From Ganoderma boninense (taxonomy: Eukaryota; Basidiomycota; Agaricomycetes; Polyporales; Polyporaceae), in contig CM035310.1 in NCBI GenBank assembly GCA_002900995.3, positions 1,523,898-1,587,897 on the forward strand: a DNA stretch of 64,000 bases, written 5' to 3'. Position numbers and translations under genes: made by a program. Shown piece by piece: positions 39,234 through 50,951 of the stretch; the first letter of the stretch is position 1, and the number at the start of each line of letters is the position of its first letter. Below the pieces are notes generated by a model. The model saw only the letters and a list, made by a program, of their open reading frames with translations, was not told the DNA's origin and made no database searches.

Positions 39234-41628
39234 ATGATCATGACCCTCGCCTCTTCGCAGCACCCACGATCTGACGTATCCGAGATGTCGGCCGAGAAGC
39301 AGCAGACGAAGACAGCGATCCAGAGCGCCGATGAGGAGCTCCTCGCGAGCTTGGGGTACAAGCAGGAGTTCCGGAGGGCGTTCACGGGATTGGAGGTGAG
39401 AAGCATTCGCGCTTCGTTCTTCTATTGACGCCGAGTCACCTCCGTTAGACATTTGGTATTGCGTTCAGTATCATCGGTCTACTGCCGTCCATCGCGTAAG
39501 TGCACTCATCCCTTTGCACCAGCGCTGTCTCTGATCGAGACGTTCCAGCTCTGTCCTTGTGTATTCACTGCCCGATGGCGGACCCTCGGCCATGGTATGG
39601 GGGGTAAGTCGTATGTTTTGCTGTATTGAATGGCGAAAACTCAGTGATTTCGAATTGCATAGTGGGCAGTGGCAAGTATTTTCATTCTCTTCGTTGGAAT
39701 GTCTATGGCCGAACTAGCCTCGGCCGCTCCCACATCCGGAGGGGTATGTAACCGTTCCCTAGTACGTATTAGTACTCACGCTCACTTTCCAACCCAGCTG
39801 TACTTTTGGACGCACACTTACTCCTCACCAAGGTGGCGGAATCTGCTTGCCTGGATTGTGGGATGTGCGTTCCCATCAATAGCCCTTCATGACCACGCTT
39901 TCTCATCGACTCTGAATTTTGCAGATGCAAACACTGTCGGCTCCATATCCGCCATCGCATCCATTGATTGGGGATGTGCCGTTCAAATTATGGCAGCTGC
40001 GAGTATCGGTTCCGGCCAGACCTTCTCGGCGACGAGGGCGCAGACTTTGTAAGACCGGCGTCTTTGCCCTTCTGATCGGACGACCCACTCACCTGACCTC
40101 CAGCGCTGTATACTGCGCTGTCGTACTGTCGCATGCCGTCATCTGTTGTTTCGCGACGCAGATACTCGCTAGGTTGCAGACCCTCTACGTGGTCTTGAAT
40201 ATTCTGTACGTGATCCTCACCCCAGTCAGGTCTCAGCGCTGAATCCCATTTTTCAGACTATGTCTGGCCGTAATCATCGCACTCCCAGCAGCGACCCCGA
40301 AGGAGTTGAGGAATAGTGCATCCTTCGCGCTTGGGGGTTTCGAGAATGGTATATGATATTTTACTTTCATAAGACCGCCGTTGAGATCTCTCCCTCCCAT
40401 AGTAAGTGGCTGGACGAATGGTTTCGCCTTTATCTTAAGCTTCCTGTCGCCAGTCTGGACGATCTGTGAGTGAGCTGGGCCTTGCATGTCTTCCATCACC
40501 TGACCGCTGCCTCTAGGTTCGTTTGATTCAAGCGTCCACATCAGTGAAGAAGCTTCCAACGCTTCCGTCGCGGTTCCATGGGCAATTGTCTACGCCATTA
40601 GCATTGCGGGTGTACTCGGATGGGGTATGGAGTTCCCTTTAGTAGTTGGCGTTAGACCTGACACCATTGAACAGCTATAAACATGGCTCTGGCGTTTTGT
40701 ATGGGTACCGATATCAACACCATCCTGGAAAGCCCCATTGGACAGCCAATGGCGTCGATTTTCTTCAATAGCTTCGGGCAGAAGGGCACATTGGCCATCT
40801 GGGCGATTGTCGTCATCGTCCAGTACGTTTTCTTTCTCCGCTCCCTTTCCCTGATGCACATAATGAACTCATTTTGCATTTAGATTCATGATGGGCTCCA
40901 GCATGGTCCTCGCCGCCTCCCGTCCAGGCCTTTGCGTTCTCACGAGACGGTGCTCTTCCTTTCTCCAAATGGCTCTACCGCATGAACAGCTACACGAAGA
41001 CGCCCGTCAACACGGTGTGGTTCGTCGCGATTTTGTCAATCATCCTCGCACTTCTGGCCTTTGCAGGCCCTTCTGCGATCAACGCTGTCTTTTCGCTCGG
41101 AGTGACTGCACTTTACGTCGGTAAGCCTCGAGGACTCGGGATGCGAGGTCGTACACTTGCACAGCGTGACTTACTTGATCAACTTATCCCAATAGCATAT
41201 TCCATCCCTATCGCTGCACGTTTCCTCGGAGACAACAACTTCGTTCCTGGGCCATTCAACTTGGGGCGATTCAGTCTACCGGTGGCGATCATCGCAGTTC
41301 TTTGGATGACCTTTATAAGCGTGGTGTTCCTGTTCCCCACATCGCCTGGAGCATCTGTCGCGGACATGAACTACACAGTGGTAAGTTTTCTTCAGTTTCC
41401 GCTGGCTCGCCGAACAACATCAATACTCATTTTCCGTTGAAGGTCGTGCTCGGGGGAGTGCTTGCCCTGTCTCTCGTGTGGTACTACTTCCCCGTGTACG
41501 GAGGAGTACATTGGTTTACGGGCCCTGTACCAACTATCGACAAGGGCGCGCCGGAAGGATCAGACAGATCGTCAACGTCTGGGTCATTGGAGAAGAGTCC
41601 TGTGACGGTCAGCCAGCAGGATGCGTAG
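39234..41628 (+). CDS. APC-family amino-acid/GABA permease with a one-base frame break
   Basis: This is an integral membrane transporter of the amino acid-polyamine-organocation superfamily, of the fungal Uga4/GABA-permease type, moving an amino acid or amine across the plasma or vacuolar membrane. About 530 residues span roughly 12 hydrophobic helices over about 14 exons. Landmarks are 'ELLASLGYKQEFRRAFTGLE', 'TFGIAFSIIGLLPSIA', 'SMAELASAAPTSGGLYFW', 'DSSVHISEEASNASVAVPWA', 'AFAFSRDGALPFSKWLYRMN' and a hydrophilic C-tail ending 'SVTVSQQDA'-like ('KSPVTVSQQDA'). At 40921-40926 the frame of 'SSMVLAASR' must shift by one base to reach 'QAFAFSRDGALPF': the DNA reads CGT C CAG, an extra C against the expected CGT CAG. 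No intron fits. Either the gene is inactive here or the consensus is wrong. Start ATG 39234; a second in-frame ATG before 'SAEKQQ' is possible. Confidence 0.85.
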
Positions 41629-41929
41629 ACAAACACGAAAGCCGGGCGGTCACAAACCACATTGTGGACTCAGTTAATTAGCTGCTTGTTAGATGGGATT
41701 ACTTAACTTTTGCGCCTTATATCCAAATTCCAAGACGATGCGAAGTACGACCTCGATATATGACCCACTCCTCTGCTGTGTATAGCGGTGCATGCGTGTC
41801 AACGCGATTGTCACGCGAGGCTAGTCACAACGATCTTGGAGCTGTCGTGAGACGCCGGTTCGGGGTCTAAAACACTCAACTTGAAGTCGCCTACTGCAAC
41901 ACTGCACCCTTCCTGGTTCCGGTTCCATC
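41629..41929. other. Intergenic region
   Basis: Permease 3' untranslated region and F-box-like gene promoter. No distinct motif seen. Confidence 0.35.
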
Positions 41930-43554
41930 ATGTCAGCGATCCTCGTCAGTGATATCCTCTATCATATTCTCTCCCATATTGCCGCCGACATCGACATTCA
42001 ACCCACCCTCGAGTCCTGTTTTCCGGCCAGTGCATCAAGCCAGAGGTCAAACACCGCCCGTCGCACCTTGACCCAATTAGCAACAGTACACAGCAGCTTT
42101 ACCAAGCCTGTTCTGTCTACGTTGTGGGCGACTCTCCCCAACGATGCGGCACTTAAGCATCTACTTTGGGTTATACAATTCGAGCACAAACTCCCATCGG
42201 TACGGGGGACTCGGCGGTGACTTGTGCGGCCCGACTTCAATTCTGACCTCTTCCAATTTTGCAGGAAAGTTACGAGGCTGTTGCAACCCATGGGCCGAGC
42301 TGGCAACGGTTTCAAGAATACGCTTCGCTCGTACGGACAATAATCATCGACCCCTCTGTGCGCACCTCCCGTTTCCCGTCGAAGCTCCGACATGGCACCT
42401 TTTGGGCTCGGCTGTCGTCTGCTCTTGGGGACAGGCCCATCCTTCCTCGCTTGAAATCAGCCACCATCTTTAGCATGCATCCTTTCAGTGTACACGACTT
42501 CGACATGGGTTTATTGTCCCTTCTCAACCCGTCCATTCTTGAACTCAACGTCCTTCTGCTTGGAGTCGGCCATGGGGAACAAGTCAATTTCAGAACGGTC
42601 CTTTCGGCCTGTTTGCCGTCTGGCCGCGACCTGGAGGTGCTTTCGGTGGTGGTACCAGTTCCGATACTGAATATAGAGCCTCTACCCCAGTTGTACCCGC
42701 GTCTGCGTCGCGTCAAGATCATTGAAGACGGCATTCACCCTCCTCATATCGCGCTCCTCGCCACCATCCCCCACCTCGAGTACCTCTCCATCGACCTGGC
42801 TCCAGAGACGCCCCTAAACACCCCTGTCGCCTTCCCAGAAGTCCGTAACCTTGAGCTCTTCAATGACGGCTCTGCTAGCATCGGGTCATTCATCGCCCAA
42901 GTGGAAGCCCCAAAACTCCGGTCTCTCTTCATCTCTGAAACGCATCCGGACACCGACGAGACGTACCCGCAGAAGCTGTTAGACCTTTTTCGCACAATGG
43001 CTAGCAAGTATCCTTCCCTCACGGTGTTCCGGTGGGAAAACAGGGATATCACGTCTGCCGGGTTGGAGAGCAAGAGCAGAGCCGGCATGACGTTTGCAGA
43101 GCTCTTTGAACCCCTGCTGTCCCTTCGTGCCGTCCGGAGCTTCTCGGTGTCGTTCATCGGCCCTCTCATCCCCTACTCTCCGAGTGATTTTCAGAAGGTC
43201 GCGGAGGCTTGGCCAGACCTCGAGACGTTCGATATTTCGCGGCTCGCCGGCCGCGGTGCCGACCAGTACGCGGATCTGGAGTCCCTCACCGTGTTCGCCC
43301 GCCTCTGCCCCCGTCTTCACGAATTCCGCATTCCAAGACTCCAGTTCAGCCCGTCGGATGCCTCCGGCCCCGTCGTGGGTCCTCCTACACCGCACTGGCT
43401 TCGGGAATTGAAGATCACAAGTCTCGTCCTCCCCACTGATGAGTTCGAAGAGGTGACCCGCCAGCGGGAGATACTCTTGCGTTTGCTCGAACAGGTGTTT
43501 CCATCTGCGAAGATCAACTTTCCGGTAATCAGGGCCCCGTTGCGGTCGCGGTAG
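41930..43554 (+). CDS. F-box/leucine-rich-repeat-like protein
   Basis: Two exons give about 520 residues. Exon 1 (41930 to about 42198) encodes 'MSAILVSDILYHILSHIAAD' and 'LATVHSSFTKPVLSTLWATL', the loose F-box pattern common in mushroom genomes, where the box would bind Skp1. Exon 2 starts near 42265 after a phase-0 intron and runs uninterrupted to TAG at 43554. It holds irregular leucine-rich repeats: 'PSILELNVLLLGVGHG', 'LYPRLRRVKIIEDGIHPP', 'TIPHLEYLSIDLAPETPL', 'FPEVRNLELFNDG', 'WPDLETFDISRLAGRG' and 'CPRLHEFRIPRL'. By family it would be a substrate receptor of an SCF ubiquitin ligase. These families vary fast, so the target cannot be guessed. The frame is intact. Confidence 0.75.
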
Positions 43555-44396
43555 CTGGCAGGCTCCGATAAATAGGACAAGATGATATGATATCAACCGA
43601 CGATCGGAGCTGGGATAATAATGCGAGACCAGGGAGATGGACGAGCAGTGACTTGGACGATGTTGGTCGTGTATGGTACGTTCCGTGGTAGGACGATCCT
43701 TAGGCCGGATGAAGTACTTACTACGTCATATAAGTCTGTTTCAGGAGGTTAAGCGATGCATCACGCGCACGACGACGTACTCATCTGTACATATACGCGT
43801 AACCATGCCTGCCCCTGCACAGGTACAAACTCGAAACTATTTTCCGCGGAGAAGTGTTTCAGCGCGATGCTTCATCCCCAACCGTCCGGGCAGCGGTTTT
43901 CCGCAAAAATAATGGTGATCCCGGGCCTTGGTGACCCGGTCACTCAAGACCTGGAGCCCACGACACCACTGATGTCTATCGCTGGTCTATCGTACCGTAT
44001 ATCCGTCATTGGTACCGATCTTGGAGTCTTTGTACAGGACACATTGGGGGAGCGGAGTGCAGCAGCGAGAACAAGCTTTAAGCTCTGAGACTCTGTGACG
44101 CTGTGGCTGACTGTGACCTTCCCTAACAAGAAAGTGTGGGGCCGGGCCGGGAGTTTGTGACAGGTGTGACCGCATTGGTCACTCGCGGGAGGGATGGCGC
44201 CGGGTGTGGCAGAAGCCTGAGCTCATCCTGGCTTAGTCCCCAAACCCTCCACCGCCCCCCCGCCGACGACGACGGCCAGGAGCCGCGGTCCATCTCAGAG
44301 CTGACTCCTACACTCCCAGAATCCTCCTCCTCCTCGCTTCTCGCGCTCCTTCGCCCGTCCTAATCGTCATCGTTTGCCTACGCGAACTCAATCAAG
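43555..44396. other. Intergenic region, kinase promoter
   Basis: Holds the 3' end of the F-box-like gene and the 5' region of the kinase, including a pyrimidine-rich leader ('cctcctcctcctcgcttctcgcg') near 44322-44345. No gene is seen. Confidence 0.35.
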
Positions 44397-46498
44397 ATGT
44401 CCGATGCTTTTGATGTCATTCCTTTCGAGGTGCGCCCCCCTCGTGTCCTGTAGCTCCAACTGGTTCCCATGAGGCGGTTTAGGACATAAAAGGCGATTGG
44501 AAGAAGCTTGGGTCGGGCTCCTTTGGCAACGTCTATAAAGGTGAGCACCTCCCTTGGTCCCCTGGCTCATACTAGCTGCGGCGAGCACGGCGCGGAAGGG
44601 AGGGCTGCTAAACTGGGCTTGTGGATTGCCAGGGAACTACTTGGGAATAGATGTCGCCATAAAGGAGGTCCTCCCTTCAAATGACTACGACGTCGCCAAA
44701 TACTTTGAGCGAGAATGGCGGCTCATGAAGTGAGTGCTCACTCCCTGATCTGACTATGGACGGAATCGCCGACCGGGCGATTATTTGTCAGGGAGGCCCG
44801 CCATCCAAACGTTGTGCTCTATCTCGGACTCTCTCGTGCGCCCGACGGTCGCATCTTCATCATATCCGAGTTCATCGAGAGCGGCAACCTCCGTACCTAC
44901 ATCTACGACAAGACGAAGCCTTTCCCATGGCGTCTCCGCATGTCCTTTGCGACCGACATTGCTCGTGCTCTCGCCTACCTCCACGCACGGAAGTGCATAC
45001 ACCGCGACCTCAAAGGCGAGAACCTCCTTGTAACCGCCAATGGTCGACTGAAGATCACCGACTTCGGCTTCGCGCGGATCGCTGCTCGCAATGAAGAGGA
45101 GAGCAAGCGCCTTACCTTCTGCGGCACTGACTCGTACATGTCCCCCGAGATCCTGCTCGGGAACGAGTTCGACCTCCCGACAGACATCTTCTCGCTTGGG
45201 GTAATTTTTGGCGAGATTCTCACGCGCAAGCTCGCCGATGACCACACGTTCCGGCGGACTGCCCCGCTGTTCAACATCGATGAGGACGAAGTGCGGAGAT
45301 TGGCGAGCCCCGGATGTCCGCCGACATTCATTCAGCTCGCTTTGGACTGTTTGAAGCAGGTGCCTGCCCAACGTCCGAACACCCGAGAAATCCTCGACCG
45401 CCTCCGGGCGATCGAGGCTGAGGTACTGGCACGGCCTTCGGAGACGGACGACATCCACTTGGGAACTGTCAAGTTCATGTCTGGGATTCGCAGACCCGGT
45501 GGCGCTCCTCGCATCCCGAGCTTCGGCATGGGGGCCGGACCTGCCTCCGCCACGAAGCCTCATGACAGCGATGACAGTGACGACGAGTTCGCAGCTGTAG
45601 TCGAGGGCCTGAGCAAAGTCGACTTGCACAGTACGTGGAGCGACAACGCGGATAGTAAGTCTTTTCGGGTTGTGCCGGGCAACCGTCGGATGCTGACCGA
45701 AGTAGCCAACTCGAGCAATAACAGCGCACAGCCTCTGCTCGACAGCACGTCGAGCACGTATTCGGATTACAGCACAACGGTCATTCGCGGACATGGGCAA
45801 GGATACACCGATACCGTCCCGCCCTCACTTTCTTCCATCCTCACGATCCGCCCATCTCCCAGCCCGAATGGCTCGGATGATCTGGCGGACCATCCCCTCG
45901 CGGTCGGTGCCCATGCACCCACGCCCACCACCACGGATTCGATGATATCAATTGAATCATACCACACCGCCTCGTCTTCGTCCCTCATGGCGCCTTCGCT
46001 GGCCGCGGCGACCGAGGGGGGCTCTACAATCCGGGGCTCAGCGATGATACCCATGGTCCACCGTTTCACGCTCATCAAACCGGGCTCGAAGCGCACCTCT
46101 TCGGGCGGGAAGGAGGCGCTCACCGTGCACGGCCGCAGCACCTCGCCTTCTCGCTCGACGGAGGCCCTGTGGAGCCCACTGGAGCTGTTCTTCTCGAGCA
46201 CGCTGCTGAGCGCCAAGTGCGACGTTTGCGCGAAGCGGCTCGGGTGGAAACCTGTTCTCGAGTGCGATGACTGTGGGATGAGGTACGCCAAAGCTCTTCT
46301 GCTATTCAATCCGTACAGTATGCACGGCGAACTGACGTTGCGCCTAACAGGACCCACGTCAAGTGTGGCGACCTCGCCCCATCAGATTGCGGTCTCCGTA
46401 TCCACGCCGCAGATGCGCAACCCAGCGTGATTCCACCATCACCGCCTGTGAAGTTGACAAAACTCAACGGGAACGGGAAGAACTCCTCCCCTCGATGA
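44397..46498 (+). CDS. TKL-type protein kinase with C-terminal C1-like zinc finger
   Basis: Five exons encode about 608 residues. The kinase domain (about residues 12-285) has glycine loop 'LGSGSFGNVYKG', lysine 'VAIKEV', 'CIHRDLKGENLL', 'KITDFGFARI', 'GTDSYMSPEILL' and 'PAQRPNTREILDRL', so it should be active. Overall it resembles the tyrosine-kinase-like (LISK-type) group expanded in mushrooms. A long Ser-rich, probably disordered middle follows. Residues about 525-578 form a C1-like zinc site: 'CDVCAKRLGWKPVLECDDCG' then 'MRTHVKCGDLAPSDCGL'. C1 domains bind diacylglycerol or membranes, but the usual first His is not evident, so binding is uncertain. The last intron splits the zinc site (donor after 'CGMR', acceptor cctaacag). 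The start is ATG 44397 and the stop TGA lies at 46496-46498. The frame is intact. Confidence 0.88.
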
Positions 46499-47336
46499 AT
46501 CGCTGGATGATATAGCTATCTGTCTGTCTCTCAGTCTACTCCGCATAGTACGGCACGCCGTCATTTCTCTGTCCACTATCATTTAGCACGACACGACCTT
46601 ACGACCGTTACGACCGCACCTACCACATTGTTTATCTTCATCTGTTGTTCATGATAGCGTCCCTCGTCTCGCCCACCCACGTATATATGTGCATCATCAT
46701 CACAGTCCGACGTTCACTCTCCCTTCGTCCCGCCCGTCTTTCGATCGCGACTCTCGTGCGATGTGGCTTGCCGGTTTACAGACACAGACGTCGCAGCCAC
46801 ATGTGCGGACTTTTGACACATCCTACGGATGGCCGGCGTATGCATGAAGGGTTTTCTTTTTTTTCCCAACGCTCTGAGTTTAGTTCCACATACTCCTCCT
46901 TTCCGTCTCACCCATCCTCTCCTCGTGGACCTTGTCGAACGATGGCAGCAGTCTCTGCATTGTTGGTGATGTAACTCTATTCCGGCCTCCATGCCTCGTA
47001 ATGACTTAATTATTTAAGATTTCGGACAAAGATCGATCACTCGGTTTCTTGGTCGACATGCGACCCTCGCCAGAACGCGGACGTGCAAAGAGGGTGGTGA
47101 AGAGCCAGAGCCTCGTCCTTCTCGCCCGCCAGCGTCCTGCCCAGAACAAATTACGGAAAGACTCGACGCTTCGTCCTCACGAAACGACCTCAAGAAATTA
47201 ATACGCTGCACCCGGCAAGTTGGCCATCATCAACGTAGCGATACATGTTTCTAGACTGCTAATACACATACATATGCCATAGGAATGTGTGAATGGGCTC
47301 GAATTCTGTCTCCGTTTATACCTTCGGGGAAAATGC
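46499..47336. other. Intergenic region between converging genes
   Basis: 3' untranslated regions of the kinase (+) and aldo-keto reductase (-). No gene or repeat recognised. Confidence 0.35.
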
Positions 47337-48850
47337 TCACGGACGAATGGCTTGCAACCTCGGCCATTTCACGAAATTGGACGCAGACGCCATCAGTCGG
47401 CTGTACTCCCTGCCGTCGCCCTACGCCGTCCCAATCAGCCCTGTGCCCTCCACAGCAAAAACATGAAGAAAAACACTCACGACCATCACGTTCGGGAAGC
47501 CGGGGTCGAACGGCAGCACGCCCTCGAGGAACTTGATCTGCTCCTCGCTGAGCGCGATGTCGAGCGCCTCGATGTTGGCCTCGAGCTGCTCCTTCTTGCG
47601 CCCGCCGACGATCGGGAACACGAACGGCGCCTTCTGCATCACGTACGCGATCGCGACCGCCTGGATGCTCTTCGCGCCGACCTGCGCCTGCACGTCCTCG
47701 AGCGCCTTGCACAGCTTGCGCTCGGGCTCCGTGCGCTCCCAGTCTGGGCGCGAGATGACGCGCCCGTTCTCCCCCGTCTGCCGCCGCCGCTCCTCCTCCG
47801 CGTCCGTGCGGATCCGCCCCGCCGCGAGCACGTTCCACGGCGCGAGGGCGAGGCCTGCGGGCGTTCAGTGAGGGTTACGGTTACCAAAGAACTCTCCTCG
47901 TGACCAAAGATTGGGCAGCCGCACCTTCGGAGAGGGCCATGGGGAGGATGTCGCGCTCGAAGTCGCGCTGGAGGATGCTCCACGCGCCCTGGTAGATCAC
48001 GAACGGCGTCTTGCCCATGAGCCGTGCGTACAGGTTCGCCTTTGGCACGATCCACGCCGGGGTGTCAGAGATGCCCTGCATGGGGGTCCGGGCCGTGTCA
48101 GTGCCGTGGTCTCCGTGCGCGAGGATTAACAGGTTGTGGGGCTCGAGTGAGTACTCACGAGGTACAAGACCTTTCCTGATGCCACGAGGTTGTGCAGACC
48201 GTTCATGACTTCCTCCAAGGAGGTGTCGAAGTCCCACTGTGTCAGCATCGATCAGTCTATGGTTTCAAGTTCGAGAGCGCGCCCGGGATCGGCAGGTGCT
48301 GTAGCTGTAACGCTTACCCAGTGGACGTAGAGGATATCGATGTAGCTCGTGCGGAGCTTCTTGAGAGACGCCTCGACGGAGAGGTGCATGGACTTGATGT
48401 TGTTGCCCGTGTAGTGCACTTTTTGCTGAATGTCTCCTGCTGCCCGTTTGAAGTTCGTCGTGTACTGCGCAGGCCGGCCACACCGCCGTCAGCCGTCAGG
48501 CCGTAGATCATCCCAAGGCAGAAGCAAGCTGAGCGCACCTTGGTGGCTACGACGATCTGGTCGCGGATACCGCGCTTCTCCATCCACTCGCCGATGAACT
48601 CCTCCGAGGTCTCGTCCTGGTAGGCGTTCGCGGTGTCGATGAAGTTGCCGCCGGCGTCGTAGAACGCGTCGAGGAGCGCGAAGCTGGATTCCTTGTTCAT
48701 CGCGCCCATGCCGAGCTTCTCCCACTTGTCGCCGATGCTCATTGCGCCGAGCTGAAGTGGGGAGACGTGAACCCCAGCAAGGGGAGAGAGCTGGCGATAG
48801 AGGCCGAGCTTGGTCGGAGGCTGTGGGGCGGAGACCCAGAGTTTGGACAT
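47337..48850 (-). CDS. Aldo-keto reductase, aryl-alcohol dehydrogenase (AAD) type
   Basis: A soluble NADP(H) oxidoreductase with a TIM-barrel fold, similar to the fungal AAD/AKR9 group that reduces aromatic aldehydes; the real substrate is unknown. The start '[20 protein letters not shown]' leads to '[15 protein letters not shown]'. Active-site residues are visible: Asp and Tyr in '[20 protein letters not shown]', Lys in 'DQIVVATK' and His in '[13 protein letters not shown]'. Cofactor-end motifs include '[20 protein letters not shown]', '[14 protein letters not shown]' and '[20 protein letters not shown]'. A last short exon encodes '[20 protein letters not shown]' and ends 'RLQAIRP' at TGA 47339-47337. 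There are about six exons and the frame is intact. Length is near 390 residues, normal. A TATA-like element lies about 80 bases upstream. Confidence 0.9.
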
Positions 48851-48931
48851 TGTGCGCGTGTAGGGTGGATGTATGCGTAAGACGAGTGGTGGGTTGAGAG
48901 CGAGGGTCAGTATGTTAGCGTGATGTGGGCA

Positions 48932-48937
48932 TATATA
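48932..48937 (-). promoter_or_regulatory. TATA-like element of the aldo-keto reductase gene
   Basis: On the minus strand the sequence reads CTATATATGC, with TATATA about 82 bases before the start codon at 48850. Position and sequence suit a TATA box. Confidence 0.5.
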
Positions 48938-49907
48938 GTGGACGCGTCGCCTGGGATTTTGCGTGGTCAGCTGGACTCTGCGCCCCGCATTCTCATCCGA
49001 TGTGTCTTAGTCAGGAGAGGGAAGCACGGCTCGTAAACTGACGAGAGAATCGAGCATTGTGCGGCGGTTATCGCGATGCGTGGGACGACGACGTCACAGC
49101 CCGATGCTTTCCACCCTCTGCTTCCGACCGATGACAGGCGTTGAATGCCCTCCTTGGCCAATCACCCATCGCCAATAGATCTTGCCATAAAAAGACTGCA
49201 GGCGTGGTCAGCAGCTTCACGTACTTGTTGCCCTCTAAGCTTGTTTCTGCAACTCGTTCCCTCTGTCTGTGAACCATATGCTGAATGTATGCTGAATGTA
49301 TGCCATAGCTCGCTGCCAGTGGTTTCTCCGCTTTACTCGTCCAATGCCTTTCGCCCATACAGTGCAGGATTGAACATCATGAACCAATAAGGCCCCTTGA
49401 CCTTTCACTCTGGGGGGAGTATGGTCGCCGGATCCATGCTGGAAAACATTGAGTTGAGGAATTGAGGCCGAGAATAGGGTCGCGACTGGCGATGGAATTC
49501 GGAGACAATTGTGGAAGTTACCAAAGCAAGTAGTGGCGTGGCGACAAGGGCTGTAGCCTAGTACCTACGTACTCGGTTCTTCCAGCCACCGCAACAGGCC
49601 TCCTACATTCCGTGACCGACCGTCGTCATCCTCCTAATGAGTCTGAGTGGCTTTGTGGTAGGCACCGGGCGTCATCCTTTCTGCGTCCCAGTCACGGCCG
49701 GTTTCAGGTCGTATGAAGCCTGTAGCCAAAGGTCTCCGTCTCTCGCAAGGTGTGCGATAGAGCGACCTACTTGGTGGAGGAAAGGCGCCCTCGCCTTGCA
49801 CCTTCGAGCACGGTAGGTCGTAGAGCGTATGAATGCGCCATAACCGCGGTCGAAGCTTTGAGGCTCGCTTGACGATAGATGCTATCGCTGATCACATCAC
49901 AAGCTGA
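48938..49907. other. Intergenic region
   Basis: Upstream region of the aldo-keto reductase and 3' region of the zinc-finger gene. A small tandem (atgctgaatgt, twice) lies near 49278-49299. No gene is recognised. Confidence 0.35.
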
Positions 49908-50951
49908 TCACTCCTTCTCGATGCCCTCCTGCTCTTGCTTCTCTGCCTCCACCTCCATGTTGTCGTCGTCATCATCGCCCTCAAATCCCTCGCCTTCCTC
50001 CTCTTCCAGTGCCGCCTCCGCCTCGGCTTGTGCTTGTGCCGCGGACGCTGCCTGAGCGATGGCTTGTTCCAGCAACCTCGTCTGCTCTTCCGAAAGCCAC
50101 GAGAGAGAAAGCGCGGGCGGAGCCAACTCGTCTCCCCCCTCTGCCGGCGACGTAGGTTCCGTATCGGGAAGATCCACCGCCATGAGCACGTCGTCCACGG
50201 GGGGCGTCATGGAAGGAGACACGGGCGCGACAGACTCTGCGGGAACAACAGACTGCTGAGCGCGAGCGATGATACTCGCCAGCGTCGACTGGCCGGCATG
50301 CGGAGGGGGTATCGGCGCGGGCCCAGGGGCAGCGGGGGCGCCCAAGCCTTTCGAAACCTCCGCTTGCAGCAGCCCGTGGATGCCCAGCACCATGTTCTGC
50401 GCCTGGTGGATGACCGCCGGGTCGATCTCGCCCTCCTCCGGGCCCAGGTGTTCGGCGAGGGTGGGCCCCGCCGAGGACGCCGCGATCCCGTTCCAGAGCT
50501 TCGCGCGCCGGCTGATCTCCTCTTCGCCCTCGATCTTGTCCACCTCGACCTCCTCGATCTCCGCGTACGCGCACGCGGCGTCCACGGCCGAGTCGCCCTC
50601 GCCCGACCGGCCCTTCCCGCCGCCCGTCGCGGAGGCGCGGCCGCGCGCGTCCTTGTGGCGCTTGATCGCGTCGCGCCGCGAGAAGATCTTGTTGCACCCG
50701 GCACAACGCCAGGCCTTCTTGTCGTGCAGGAGTGTGTGCCGTTTGAGATCGTGGTTGCGCACGAAGGACGCGGGGCAGCGGGCACATCGGTATGGGCGGT
50801 GTTCGAGGGTGTGAAGGCGTTGGTGAGCGCGGAGGGAGAAGAGGCGGTGGAATGTCTTGGGGCAGCCTAAGACCAGGCAAGGGTAGACAGCGGTACCGAT
50901 GTCGGGTGGTGGGGGAGTGGGGGAGGCGCGGATTCCGGGGGCCCGTGCCAT
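49908..50951 (-). CDS. C2H2 zinc-finger protein (probable DNA-binding regulator)
   Basis: A single open frame of 347 codons starts at ATG 50951. Three fingers lie near residues 20-105. The first is 'YPCLVLGCPKTFHRLFSLRA...HQRLH' (C-X4-C-X12-H-X3-H), the second 'YRCARCPASFVRNHDLKRHT' and the third 'WRCAGCNKIFSRRDAIKRHK', whose last His position is unusual. After a basic linker the protein becomes acidic and Ala/Glu-rich, ending with an acidic run and 'EKQEQEGIEKE'. That suits an activator or repressor region. The 5' end overlaps, in another frame, the C-terminus of the upstream ORF (50867-51865) by 85 bases. A spliced single-gene model is possible but would destroy the first finger (see findings). 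Confidence 0.68.
   Translation of the reverse strand: MARAPGIRASPTPPPPDIGTAVYPCLVLGCPKTFHRLFSLRAHQRLHTLEHRPYRCARCPASFVRNHDLKRHTLLHDKKAWRCAGCNKIFSRRDAIKRHKDARGRASATGGGKGRSGEGDSAVDAACAYAEIEEVEVDKIEGEEEISRRAKLWNGIAASSAGPTLAEHLGPEEGEIDPAVIHQAQNMVLGIHGLLQAEVSKGLGAPAAPGPAPIPPPHAGQSTLASIIARAQQSVVPAESVAPVSPSMTPPVDDVLMAVDLPDTEPTSPAEGGDELAPPALSLSWLSEEQTRLLEQAIAQAASAAQAQAEAEAALEEEEGEGFEGDDDDDNMEVEAEKQEQEGIEKE

Noticed and set aside
44781..45800. Minus-strand open frame of 339 codons
   Set aside because: It is antisense to the kinase domain, which shows all catalytic motifs on the plus strand.
49935..50870. Plus-strand open frame of 311 codons
   Set aside because: It is antisense to the zinc-finger gene, and its low-complexity Arg/Leu-rich sequence matches nothing.
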